From positions 1,799-7,972 of the forward strand of contig MFGX01000107.1 in the NCBI GenBank assembly GCA_001778455.1: a stretch of DNA of 6,174 bases, in the 5' to 3' direction. This stretch comes from Candidatus Fraserbacteria bacterium RBG_16_55_9. Lineage in GTDB: Bacteria; Bipolaricaulota; Bipolaricaulia; RBG-16-55-9. Shown here piece by piece: positions 1-5,766 of this stretch. The notes beneath the pieces were generated by a model. The model ran no database searches. It was not told where the DNA came from and saw nothing but the letters and a program-made list of their open reading frames with translations. The stretch's first letter is position 1. Each line of letters starts with the position of its first letter. The translations under genes were made by a program, and so were the position numbers.

Positions 1-496
1 GAAGGATCTCGGCGCGCTTCTTCTCGCCACCGGAAAAACCCTCGTTCAAGTATCTTGTGGCGAAAGATTCATCGATCTTGAGCAGTGCCAGGTTCTCTTT
101 GAGCGTCTTGCGAAATTCTCCAAAGCCTGGCTTCTTCGTCTTGCCATTCGTCGGCTCTTCTTCCCGCTGGCGGGCTTTCATAGCCTGAAGCAGGAAGCGC
201 GACATCGGCACCCCGTTGATCTCAAATGGGTACTGGAATGCTAGAAATAGCCCCAGCCGCGCACGCTCATCGGGCTCTAACTCCAAGATGTTTTGGCCCT
301 TGAAGAGCACTTCGCCTTTTGTGATGTCGTACTTCGGGTGGCCCATCAGGGACATGGCCAGAGTGCTCTTGCCGGAGCCGTTCGGCCCCATAATGGCGTG
401 AACTTCTCCCTTTTGGACCGTGAGATCCACGCCCTTGATGATCTCTTTGCCTTCCACATTCACATGCAAGTCTCTTATTTCCAGCCGGTCGGTCAT
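1..496 (-). CDS. sufC: Fe-S cluster assembly ATPase SufC, partial (C-terminus beyond left edge)
   Basis: Cytosolic ABC-type ATPase of the SUF iron-sulfur assembly machine. In the family it forms the SufBCD scaffold complex, and its ATP hydrolysis drives the conformational change needed for cluster assembly. The reading frame gives 165 residues of a protein usually near 250. Visible are Walker A GPNGSGKST (37-45), the Q-loop glutamine in AFQYP (Q88) and the signature FSGGEKKRAEIL (154-165), where the window ends; this EKKR-type signature is typical of SufC rather than of transporter ATPases. Walker B and the switch histidine lie outside. The start at 496 begins MTDRLEIRDLHV and has a GAGGAG ribosome binding site just upstream. 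Residues 109-124 form a highly charged, lysine/glutamate-rich stretch between the Q-loop and the signature, a region that varies in length in the family. The gene is divergent from the rest of the window; sufB/sufD would be expected to the left but are not visible. Confidence 0.96.
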   Translation of the reverse strand, partial: MTDRLEIRDLHVNVEGKEIIKGVDLTVQKGEVHAIMGPNGSGKSTLAMSLMGHPKYDITKGEVLFKGQNILELEPDERARLGLFLAFQYPFEINGVPMSRFLLQAMKARQREEEPTNGKTKKPGFGEFRKTLKENLALLKIDESFATRYLNEGFSGGEKKRAEIL

Positions 497-531
497 GCTC
501 ACTCCTCTTTCTCAGACCTAGAATCACGAAA

Positions 532-560
532 AGTCTACCGGATTAGTCCGCTTTTGTCAA
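532..560 (-). promoter_or_regulatory. Sigma-70-type promoter for sufC
   Basis: Read on the minus strand, a perfect -35 box TTGACA (560-555) is followed by a 17-base spacer and the -10 box TAGACT (537-532). Transcription would start near 525, leaving a leader of about 30 bases that contains the GAGGAG ribosome binding site of sufC. This is the best promoter match in the window. Confidence 0.7.
539..550. promoter_or_regulatory. Small palindrome inside the sufC promoter spacer, possible operator
   Basis: The plus strand reads CGGATTAGTCCG: arms CGGA and TCCG are exact inverted repeats around four bases. It lies wholly between the -35 and -10 boxes of the sufC promoter, where a bound repressor would block polymerase. 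SUF operons are often controlled by iron or cluster-sensing regulators such as IscR, SufR or Fur, but this short palindrome matches none of their sites convincingly, so the role is inferred from position only. Confidence 0.25.
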
Positions 561-578
561 GGCGTCAAAGCAGTCTTG

Positions 579-608
579 ATTATAGCTCGTATTCGCCCTT
601 TGCTTCAA
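579..608 (-). promoter_or_regulatory. Second, weaker promoter candidate for sufC
   Basis: On the minus strand a -35-like TTGAAG (608-603), an 18-base spacer and a perfect -10 TATAAT (584-579) lie upstream of the main sufC promoter. The -35 matches consensus at four of six bases. It could give a second, longer sufC transcript, or be a chance match in an AT-richer gap. Confidence 0.35.
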
Positions 609-683
609 AACCGCCCGATCACCTAAACGCTGAGTTTCAGGAGATTGAGGAGGCAGCGATCCCGAGAATCATCGCAGGCTAAG

Positions 684-713
684 TTGGAACATCTCGACAC
701 GACTTGCTACGAT
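684..713 (+). promoter_or_regulatory. Extended -10 promoter candidate for the rightward gene cluster
   Basis: TTGGAA (684-689), an 18-base spacer and TACGAT (708-713), preceded by the extended -10 dinucleotide TG at 705-706. The predicted start near 720 leaves a leader of about 45 bases before the ATG at 765. It is the only reasonable plus-strand promoter seen ahead of the 93-residue protein, the serpin and cbiMQO. No nickel/cobalt or cobalamin riboswitch-like leader is present. Confidence 0.45.
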
Positions 714-752
714 ATTGCTTGCAGGAACTGTGTTGAGCAATTGCAAGAACCG

Positions 753-761
753 AAGGAGGAG
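753..761 (+). promoter_or_regulatory. Strong ribosome binding site that fixes the start at 765
   Basis: AAGGAGGAG ends a few bases before the ATG at 765. The same frame stays open upstream to a TTG at 645, but that start would place the promoter candidate inside the gene and lacks a comparable site, so 765 is preferred. Confidence 0.8.
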
Positions 762-764
762 AAG

Positions 765-1046
765 ATGAGTAGACAAATACTGGAGATAACCTTGCGTCTG
801 CCCGATGGGCAAGTTCTCAATGGCCGTGGCCGCAATCTACCCGCCACGATAGAGCGGGTGTATAACCAGGCCCTGCACCCGACGCCCCGAAGATATGTAA
901 CGCTGATGGAGCACTTTAAGAGTGGGTACGTCAATAAGGGAGAGCACAGGTACCAGGGCACCTTCCATGCCCGGTTTGCCCAGCGCGGCAGTAATCCCGC
1001 TAGCCCAGAAGGGATCGTCGTGGTAGAGGTTCGGGAACCCAAATAG
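765..1046 (+). CDS. Small uncharacterised protein, 93 residues
   Basis: I do not recognise this protein. It has 93 residues, is basic, and shows no signal peptide, membrane segment, cysteines or known motif. The sequence alternates hydrophobic and polar residues at the N-terminus (ILEITLRLPDGQVL) and ends in a likely beta strand (GIVVVEVREP), which suggests a small, mostly beta cytosolic domain. A central helix-like stretch (ATIERVYNQAL) is followed by an aromatic/basic part. The ATG at 765 has a near-perfect ribosome binding site, so the frame is very likely translated. The lipoprotein serpin starts 31 bases downstream with its own strong binding site and no terminator between, so the two are probably co-transcribed. 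Function is unknown; a link with the serpin or transporter rests only on position. Confidence 0.75.
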   Translation: MSRQILEITLRLPDGQVLNGRGRNLPATIERVYNQALHPTPRRYVTLMEHFKSGYVNKGEHRYQGTFHARFAQRGSNPASPEGIVVVEVREPK

Positions 1047-1077
1047 CCGGCAGTGGGTGTGACAGGAAGGAGAGAAG

Positions 1078-2388
1078 ATGCAGAACAAGCTGATTCTCGT
1101 CGTCTTGGCGGTCATGGGGTTGAGTGCGGTCACGCTTGGATTGACTAGCTGCCAGCTGGTGAAGTGGCTCGGCCTAAACAATCAAGAGATTGAACTCGTC
1201 CAGTCGAATGTACCCAGGGACCTGTCCCCCGATGCGACTCAGCCGGAGCTGAATCAACTCGTCTCCGGAAACAGTCAATTCGCCTTCGATCTCTACAGGA
1301 ATCTGAAAGACCAAAGCAGCAATCTCTTCTATTCCCCGTTCAGCATCTCGCTGGCATTGGCGATGACATACGCGGGTGCCCACGGTGACACAGAGCGACA
1401 AATGGCCCAGACTCTCCATTTCACGCTCCCACAAGTGCGTTTGCATACTGCGTTCGATGCCTTAGACCTCGCATTGGCTAGCCGTGCCCACGCCTCAACG
1501 GAGAAGAGCACGGGATTCCAGCTTGTGATTGCGAATTCCATTTGGGGCCAGAGCGGCTACTCTTTCCTCTCCTCATTTCTCGACATCCTAGCGGAGGATT
1601 ATGGTGCCGGCCTAAGGCTTCTTGATTTTCAACGCGCCACGGAGCAGGCGCGGGTCACCATCAATGATTGGGTCAGCCAGCAGACGGCAGGCAAGATAGA
1701 AAACTTACTGCCTCAAGGCATACTCAAGCCCGACACCAAGCTCGTGCTCACCAACACGATCTATTTCAAAGCGGCGTGGCTCTATCCTTTCGACAAGAAC
1801 CTGACCCGCGACGGCTCCTTCCACTTAATCGATGGAGATGAAGTCACCACGCCCATGATGAAGCAGACACAGCACTTCCAGTACGGCAAAGGCCAAGGGT
1901 ATCAGGTGGTCGAGCTGCCCTACGAAGGCCAGCAGTTGTCAATGGTGATCGTGCTTCCCGAAGCCGGGCAGTTTACAGCGTTTGAGGACTCCATTGACGC
2001 TCAGAAACTTGCGGTGATGCTGAGCAACATGGAATTGAGTGACGTCCATCTGACTCTGCCGAAGTTCGGATTCAAATCGAACTCCAGTCTGAAGCAGGCT
2101 CTCGTCCACATGGGCATGGAGGATGCCTTCTCCGATCGTGCGGACTTCTCCGGTATGACCGGCAGTAGAGACCTCATGCTCACAGATGCCATTCACGGCA
2201 CCTTTGTATCCGTGGACGAAGCGGGCACCGAGGCGGCCGCTGCTACAGCTGTTATCGTCGGGCCAACGGCTATGCCGCCTGGCCCAGAGGTTGAACTCAC
2301 ACTGGACCGTCCCTTCCTCTTTCTAATCCGCGATGTTGAAACTGGCACCATTCTGTTCTTGGGTCATGTCTTGAACCCACAGGGATAA
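1078..2388 (+). CDS. Serpin-family protease inhibitor, predicted lipoprotein
   Basis: A 436-residue serpin, a family of suicide inhibitors that trap serine (sometimes cysteine) proteases by inserting the cleaved reactive loop into a beta sheet. Residues 1-25 form a hydrophobic signal peptide ending in lipobox LTSC with Cys25, predicting a lipid-anchored protein outside the cytoplasmic membrane; Gln follows the cysteine, so there is no Asp retention signal. The serpin domain starts near residue 59. Family landmarks are NLFYSPFSIS (82-91), TNTIYFKAAW (225-234), LPKFGF in strand regions, and the C-terminal signature LTLDRPFLFLI (407-417). The hinge EAGTEAAAATA (381-391) has small residues throughout, the hallmark of an inhibitory serpin. 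Counting from the hinge gives Thr397-Ala398 as P1-P1', but the loop is about four residues longer than in alpha-1-antitrypsin, so the scissile bond is uncertain. AAGGAG (1067-1072) supports the start. cbiM begins 18 bases after the stop. Confidence 0.95.
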   Translation: MQNKLILVVLAVMGLSAVTLGLTSCQLVKWLGLNNQEIELVQSNVPRDLSPDATQPELNQLVSGNSQFAFDLYRNLKDQSSNLFYSPFSISLALAMTYAGAHGDTERQMAQTLHFTLPQVRLHTAFDALDLALASRAHASTEKSTGFQLVIANSIWGQSGYSFLSSFLDILAEDYGAGLRLLDFQRATEQARVTINDWVSQQTAGKIENLLPQGILKPDTKLVLTNTIYFKAAWLYPFDKNLTRDGSFHLIDGDEVTTPMMKQTQHFQYGKGQGYQVVELPYEGQQLSMVIVLPEAGQFTAFEDSIDAQKLAVMLSNMELSDVHLTLPKFGFKSNSSLKQALVHMGMEDAFSDRADFSGMTGSRDLMLTDAIHGTFVSVDEAGTEAAAATAVIVGPTAMPPGPEVELTLDRPFLFLIRDVETGTILFLGHVLNPQG

Positions 2389-2406
2389 GAGGGTGGGAGG
2401 CCGCCG

Positions 2407-3429
2407 ATGCACATCCCCGACGGGTACCTGAGTCCGGCAACCGCCGCAGCGATGTACACGGTCTCCCTTCCGGTCTGGTACCTTGCGAGCCGCAAAATGA
2501 CAACGCGGCTCACCGGACGATCGGTTCCGCTCATCGGGCTCTTCGCGGCGCTCTCGTTCGTGATCATGATGTTCAACGTGCCCCTGCCTGGAGGGACGAC
2601 TGGCCACGCCGTGGGCTCCGTCCTCGCTGCAATTGTCCTTGGGCCTTGGGCAGCAAGCCTGGCCATCACTGTCGCCCTGATCATCCAGGCGTTCTTCTTC
2701 GGTGACGGTGGAATCCTCGCGATTGGAGCAAACGCCTTCAATATGGCCATTGCGATGCCGTTCGTGGGTTTCTATCTATACCGTTGGCTCAGCGGAGGTG
2801 CTGTAACACCGTCGCGACGCGCTATCGCCGCAGCAGTCGCTGGCTACCTTGCGATCAACGTTGGAGCTCTGCTGACCGCGATCGAGCTAGGCATACAGCC
2901 GATGCTGTTTCATGATGCCGCAGGGCACGCGCTCTATTTCCCCTATGGCCTGGGTATGGCGATCCCCGCGATGCTGCTCGGCCACCTGGCAGTTGCGGGC
3001 CCGGTCGAGGCACTGGTGACGGGCCTTGTGGTGAGTTGGATGCAGCGGACCAATCCGCAACTGTTTGAGACGGCCGGGGGCGTTACGCAAGGGGCGACAG
3101 GGCTTTCGCGCTGGGCGTGGACGGGATTGCTCTCGCTCATTGCGCTGACACCCTTCGGCCTGCTGGCCCCAGGAACGGCATGGGGCGAGTGGAGCCGAGA
3201 AGGACTACAACAGCTTGGCCTGGGCTATATCCCCGAAGGCTTCGACCAGTGGTCGAACCTGTGGAGTGCGCCGTTCTCCGGTTATGACATCCCGGCACTT
3301 AACAACTCGACAGTGGGGTATCTTTTGTCTGCACTAGCCGGCGTCGTGTTGATACTCGGCGTGATCTTTGCACTGACTTGGTTCATCGGGAGACTGAGGC
3401 ACCGCCGTGAGGATGGACGCACCGGATGA
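2407..3429 (+). CDS. cbiM: Nickel/cobalt ECF transporter substrate-binding membrane protein, CbiM/NikM type with CbiN-like C-terminal extension
   Basis: Integral membrane S/core component of a group I ECF importer for Ni2+ or Co2+. It begins MHIPDGYLSP, the family hallmark. In solved NikM the ion is held square-planar by the Met1 amino group, His2 and a later histidine; here His67 in PLPGGTTGHAVGS sits at the expected place, so the binding site looks intact. About seven to eight hydrophobic segments are visible. Residues 1-225 are the CbiM domain. The extension from about 239 (LTPFGLLAPGTAWGEW at 247-262, YIPEGF at 274-279, a final membrane helix near 302-328) resembles the C-terminal part of long CbiM proteins and probably replaces the separate CbiN/NikN subunit, since no such gene lies here. 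GGGAGG (2395-2400) supports the ATG at 2407, and the start is fixed by the need for Met-His at the terminus. The stop overlaps the cbiQ start. Metal choice is undecided. Confidence 0.93.
   Translation: MHIPDGYLSPATAAAMYTVSLPVWYLASRKMTTRLTGRSVPLIGLFAALSFVIMMFNVPLPGGTTGHAVGSVLAAIVLGPWAASLAITVALIIQAFFFGDGGILAIGANAFNMAIAMPFVGFYLYRWLSGGAVTPSRRAIAAAVAGYLAINVGALLTAIELGIQPMLFHDAAGHALYFPYGLGMAIPAMLLGHLAVAGPVEALVTGLVVSWMQRTNPQLFETAGGVTQGATGLSRWAWTGLLSLIALTPFGLLAPGTAWGEWSREGLQQLGLGYIPEGFDQWSNLWSAPFSGYDIPALNNSTVGYLLSALAGVVLILGVIFALTWFIGRLRHRREDGRTG
3426..3429 (+). promoter_or_regulatory. ATGA start/stop overlap between cbiM and cbiQ
   Basis: The ATG of cbiQ (3426-3428) overlaps the TGA of cbiM (3427-3429). 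A weak GAGGA lies at 3409-3413, so cbiQ translation is probably coupled to termination on cbiM, which suits subunits of one complex. Confidence 0.8.
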
Positions 3430-4301
3430 GCCAGATTCCCACGAAAGCGAAACGCGGCCGCCGCGCAGCCCGCGGCTTCTTTGAAAAGACGCTCGGTCAC
3501 TTGACGGAGACCCTGGAGCATACTCTTTTCGCGGAGGAGATTGCGAGGCAGGATGGCATGCTGCAATCTCTTGACCCGCGCGCGAAACTATTAGGCGCAC
3601 TTGCGCTTCTGATTGCGATCAGCCTCTCGCATAGCTTGCTCGTCATCGCTGCGCTTTACATTCTTACCCTGCCGCTCGCCGCAGCTTCGCGCGTTCCCAT
3701 GGGGTATTACATCAAACGCGTATGGGTCTTCATGCCGTTCTTCACCGGCATCATCGCACTGCCCGCATTGTTCAGCCCCTTCACCCCGGGCGAGCCACTT
3801 CTCACCCTGATCGATCTCACGTCACCGCGAGTCTATCTTGCCATCACTGTGCCAGGGGTCGTCACCGCCGCGTTCCTACTTCTTAGGGTAGGCAGCTCTG
3901 TGTCCGTCGCTGTCCTGCTCATGCTGACGACGCGTTGGGTGACCCTCCTCAAAGCGCTGCGCACCCTCCGTCTGCCGCAGGCATTCGTCTTGATCCTGGG
4001 AATAACGTATCGCTACATCTATGTTCTGCTTCATGCAGCAAACAATATGTTTATCGCTCGCCGGAGTCGCGTGATGAGGCGCATGTCCGGCGCAGAAAAC
4101 CGCCGCTGGCTTGCGGCAAGCATCGGGACGCTGTTCACAAAATCGTACGCGCTTAGCGATGATGTGTATCTGGCCATGCAGTCTCGCGGCTTTCGCGGCG
4201 ATTCGCATGTGATGGGCAATCTCGAGTGGCGCAGGGCGGACTGGCTCTGGCTGACGGGTTCACTAGTGATCGCAACGGCTGCGCTGTGGGTGGGAAGATG
4301 A
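3426..4301 (+). CDS. cbiQ: ECF transporter transmembrane coupling protein CbiQ (EcfT family)
   Basis: Membrane T component that links the metal-binding CbiM to the ATPase CbiO. The 291 residues begin with a basic, soluble stretch of about 48 residues, then LDPRAKLL (49-56), the usual family entry motif. Several hydrophobic helices follow (roughly 57-90, 100-120, 134-172). Near the C-terminus are the two arginine motifs of EcfT coupling helices: ARRSR (211-215) and AMQSRGF (250-256), which dock into grooves on the ATPases. A last helix (about 273-288) ends the protein. The N-terminal extension before LDPRAK is somewhat longer than in many CbiQ proteins. The start overlaps the cbiM stop in ATGA, and cbiO starts 15 bases after the stop, so M, Q and O are encoded as a unit. 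Some relatives serve other metals, so cobalt versus nickel is not decided by this gene. Confidence 0.94.
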   Translation: MSQIPTKAKRGRRAARGFFEKTLGHLTETLEHTLFAEEIARQDGMLQSLDPRAKLLGALALLIAISLSHSLLVIAALYILTLPLAAASRVPMGYYIKRVWVFMPFFTGIIALPALFSPFTPGEPLLTLIDLTSPRVYLAITVPGVVTAAFLLLRVGSSVSVAVLLMLTTRWVTLLKALRTLRLPQAFVLILGITYRYIYVLLHAANNMFIARRSRVMRRMSGAENRRWLAASIGTLFTKSYALSDDVYLAMQSRGFRGDSHVMGNLEWRRADWLWLTGSLVIATAALWVGR

Positions 4302-4316
4302 AAACGGAGCCGGCGT

Positions 4317-5159
4317 ATGAAGATTGACACCGAGAAAAGCACGGTCATATTCGAAGCGGAGCGGGTGAGCTTTGCCTACAACAACCACCAGGTAGCGCTG
4401 CAAGATGCAAGCCTCACCGTGCGTGCAGGTGAGCGCCTCGCGATCCTGGGTACAAACGGGTGTGGCAAGAGTACACTGCTGAAGATTCTGGATGGTCTAT
4501 ACTTTCCGACGTCGGGGACGCTTCGGGCATTCGGCGAACCCATGACCGAAGAGGTTCTACTGGACGGCGCGCGCGCTTATGCCTTTCGCCGCCGCGTGGG
4601 ACTGGTCTTCCAAGATCCTGACGTGCAGCTCTTTTCGCCGACCGTGTGGGATGAAGTGACGTTTGCGCCGCTGCATCTGGGGCTGCCGCATCCAGAAGTG
4701 ATCGAGCGCGCGGAATGGGCCATGTCGCTCTTAGACATCCAGAAGCTGCGCGACCGCGTGCCGCATCGCTTGAGCGGGGGGGAGAAGAAGAAGGTCGCTC
4801 TGGCGTCCGTCCTCTCGCTTCGCCCCGAGGTCTGGTTGCTCGATGAGCCGACCGCAAGCCTCGATCCCCGTAGCCAGAGCCGATTACTCGACTTCATCTG
4901 GGAACTCGAGCGGGAGGGAAACACGGTCATTACCGCGACGAATGATCTGGCAATCTTGGAGGAGGTTGCCGATCGTGTGATCATCTTCTCCGAGGACCAC
5001 CAGATTGTTGGCGAAGGCTCGCCGCAAGAAGTGTTGTCTAATTACGAGCTATTGGCCAAGTGCAATCTGATCCACGAGCATAGACACAAGCACGGGGAGA
5101 TAGAACACGAGCATCCCCATGCGCACCGCTACACGCACGAACACAAGCACGAGAAGTGA
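4317..5159 (+). CDS. cbiO: ECF transporter ATPase CbiO with histidine-rich C-terminal tail
   Basis: Cytosolic ABC ATPase that powers the CbiM/CbiQ importer, probably as a homodimer since one ATPase gene is present. Its 280 residues contain Walker A GTNGCGKST (45-53, Lys51), the Q-loop FQDPDVQLF (Gln99), signature LSGGEKKKVALA (152-163) and Walker B VWLLDEPTASLD (172-183, catalytic Glu177). The switch position, normally His in the T-H-D motif, reads T-N-D with Asn209 (codon AAT at 4941-4943), which is unusual. From residue 253 to the end lie eleven histidines in 28 residues, mostly as H-x-H with Glu, Lys or Arg between; such tails on metal-transport proteins usually bind or buffer Ni2+ or similar ions. 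The ATG at 4317 has GGAG at 4306-4309. An ATG at 4298 is in another frame and soon stops. A metal role is supported by the neighbours; the exact metal is inferred. Confidence 0.94.
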   Translation: MKIDTEKSTVIFEAERVSFAYNNHQVALQDASLTVRAGERLAILGTNGCGKSTLLKILDGLYFPTSGTLRAFGEPMTEEVLLDGARAYAFRRRVGLVFQDPDVQLFSPTVWDEVTFAPLHLGLPHPEVIERAEWAMSLLDIQKLRDRVPHRLSGGEKKKVALASVLSLRPEVWLLDEPTASLDPRSQSRLLDFIWELEREGNTVITATNDLAILEEVADRVIIFSEDHQIVGEGSPQEVLSNYELLAKCNLIHEHRHKHGEIEHEHPHAHRYTHEHKHEK

Positions 5160-5165
5160 TACAGA

Positions 5166-5176
5166 CTTATAATAAG
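5166..5176 (+). promoter_or_regulatory. Weak promoter candidate (TATAAT) with an 11-base palindrome after cbiO
   Basis: CTTATAATAAG is an inverted repeat with a one-base centre and contains a perfect -10 hexamer TATAAT (5168-5173). No good -35 box or extended -10 TG lies at the proper distance; the region upstream encodes the CbiO histidine tail. It could start a separate transcript for the FAD protein and gatB, or be chance. The short 50-base gap also allows simple read-through. Confidence 0.3.
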
Positions 5177-5209
5177 CCACCCCCACAGCAGATATAAAGG
5201 AGGATTCGT

Positions 5210-5761
5210 ATGGCAGTTGTAGTTGTGATCGGTGGTGGACCCGCAGGCTACTGCGCGGCACTCTTTACCGCCAAAGCCGGACTGGGCACTGTCCTATTCG
5301 AGACCAACGAGACGAAGATGCACAACGCGTATCTTTACAATTACTTGGGTATTCCAGAGATCGGCGGAACGGAGCTTATGAAGATCGCCCGCCGCCAAGT
5401 TGAAAAATTCGGAGCCAACGTGCGCATGGAGAAAATCACGAAGATCTCCCGCCAAGGCCAGAGCTTCATCATTGAGACGGCATCGGGTACACGAGAAGAA
5501 GCAAAATATGTTGTCATTGCTACGGGACTGAATGAAGATCTTCTGAAGCAACTTGGCGTGGGTTACGAGGGCGATGCACTGAAAGTTGATCGCCACGGTC
5601 AGACCACTGTAGAAAACGTCTACGCGGGAGGCTGGGTGACGCGCAGCAAATCGCAAGCGATCATCTCGGCAGGCGACGGAGCTGCTGCAGCCATCCACCT
5701 GATCGCGAAAGAAACTGGAAAACCTTACAAGGACTTCGACGTACCACCTGGCACGAAATAG
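5210..5761 (+). CDS. Single-domain FAD-binding protein related to thioredoxin reductase
   Basis: A 183-residue flavoprotein-like protein matching only the FAD-binding halves of thioredoxin reductase, a family normally near 310 residues. Visible are the dinucleotide motif IGGGPAG (7-13) with the ribose-binding acidic residue Glu31, an N-Y-L-G-I-P stretch resembling the N-Y-P-G segment of reductases, YVVIATG (100-106), and a C-terminal part with SQAIISAGDGAAAA (148-161) like the family's RQAITSAGTG. The NAD(P)H-binding domain and its redox CxxC are absent: the second half follows the first directly, and the only cysteine is Cys15. Where reductases have A-G-D-V-T the sequence reads G-G-W-V-T, with Trp142 for the FAD-contacting Asp. 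It is therefore not a thioredoxin reductase; short proteins of this kind exist but I know no assigned function. AAAGGAGG (5196-5203) firmly supports the start. gatB follows after five bases. Confidence 0.85.
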   Translation: MAVVVVIGGGPAGYCAALFTAKAGLGTVLFETNETKMHNAYLYNYLGIPEIGGTELMKIARRQVEKFGANVRMEKITKISRQGQSFIIETASGTREEAKYVVIATGLNEDLLKQLGVGYEGDALKVDRHGQTTVENVYAGGWVTRSKSQAIISAGDGAAAAIHLIAKETGKPYKDFDVPPGTK

Positions 5762-5766
5762 AGAAC

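Noticed and set aside
645..764. In-frame upstream extension of the 93-residue protein to a TTG start at 645
   Set aside because: No strong ribosome binding site matches it, it would contain the likely promoter, and the ATG at 765 has AAGGAGGAG ideally placed.
497..764. Possible nickel/cobalt or cobalamin riboswitch ahead of the transporter cluster
   Set aside because: The gap has no recognisable conserved riboswitch elements, and cbiM itself is preceded by only 18 bases after the serpin stop.
2389..2406. Possible terminator between the serpin and cbiM
   Set aside because: The 18 bases are purine-rich with a ribosome binding site and contain no hairpin or T-run.
2364..2750. Minus-strand open frame of 128 residues
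   Set aside because: It is antisense to the start of cbiM, with low-complexity Ala/Arg/Pro composition typical of shadow frames in GC-rich genes.
4298..4327. ATG overlapping the cbiQ stop as an alternative cbiO start
   Set aside because: It is in a different frame from cbiO and ends at a stop after nine codons; ATG at 4317 with GGAG upstream is correct.
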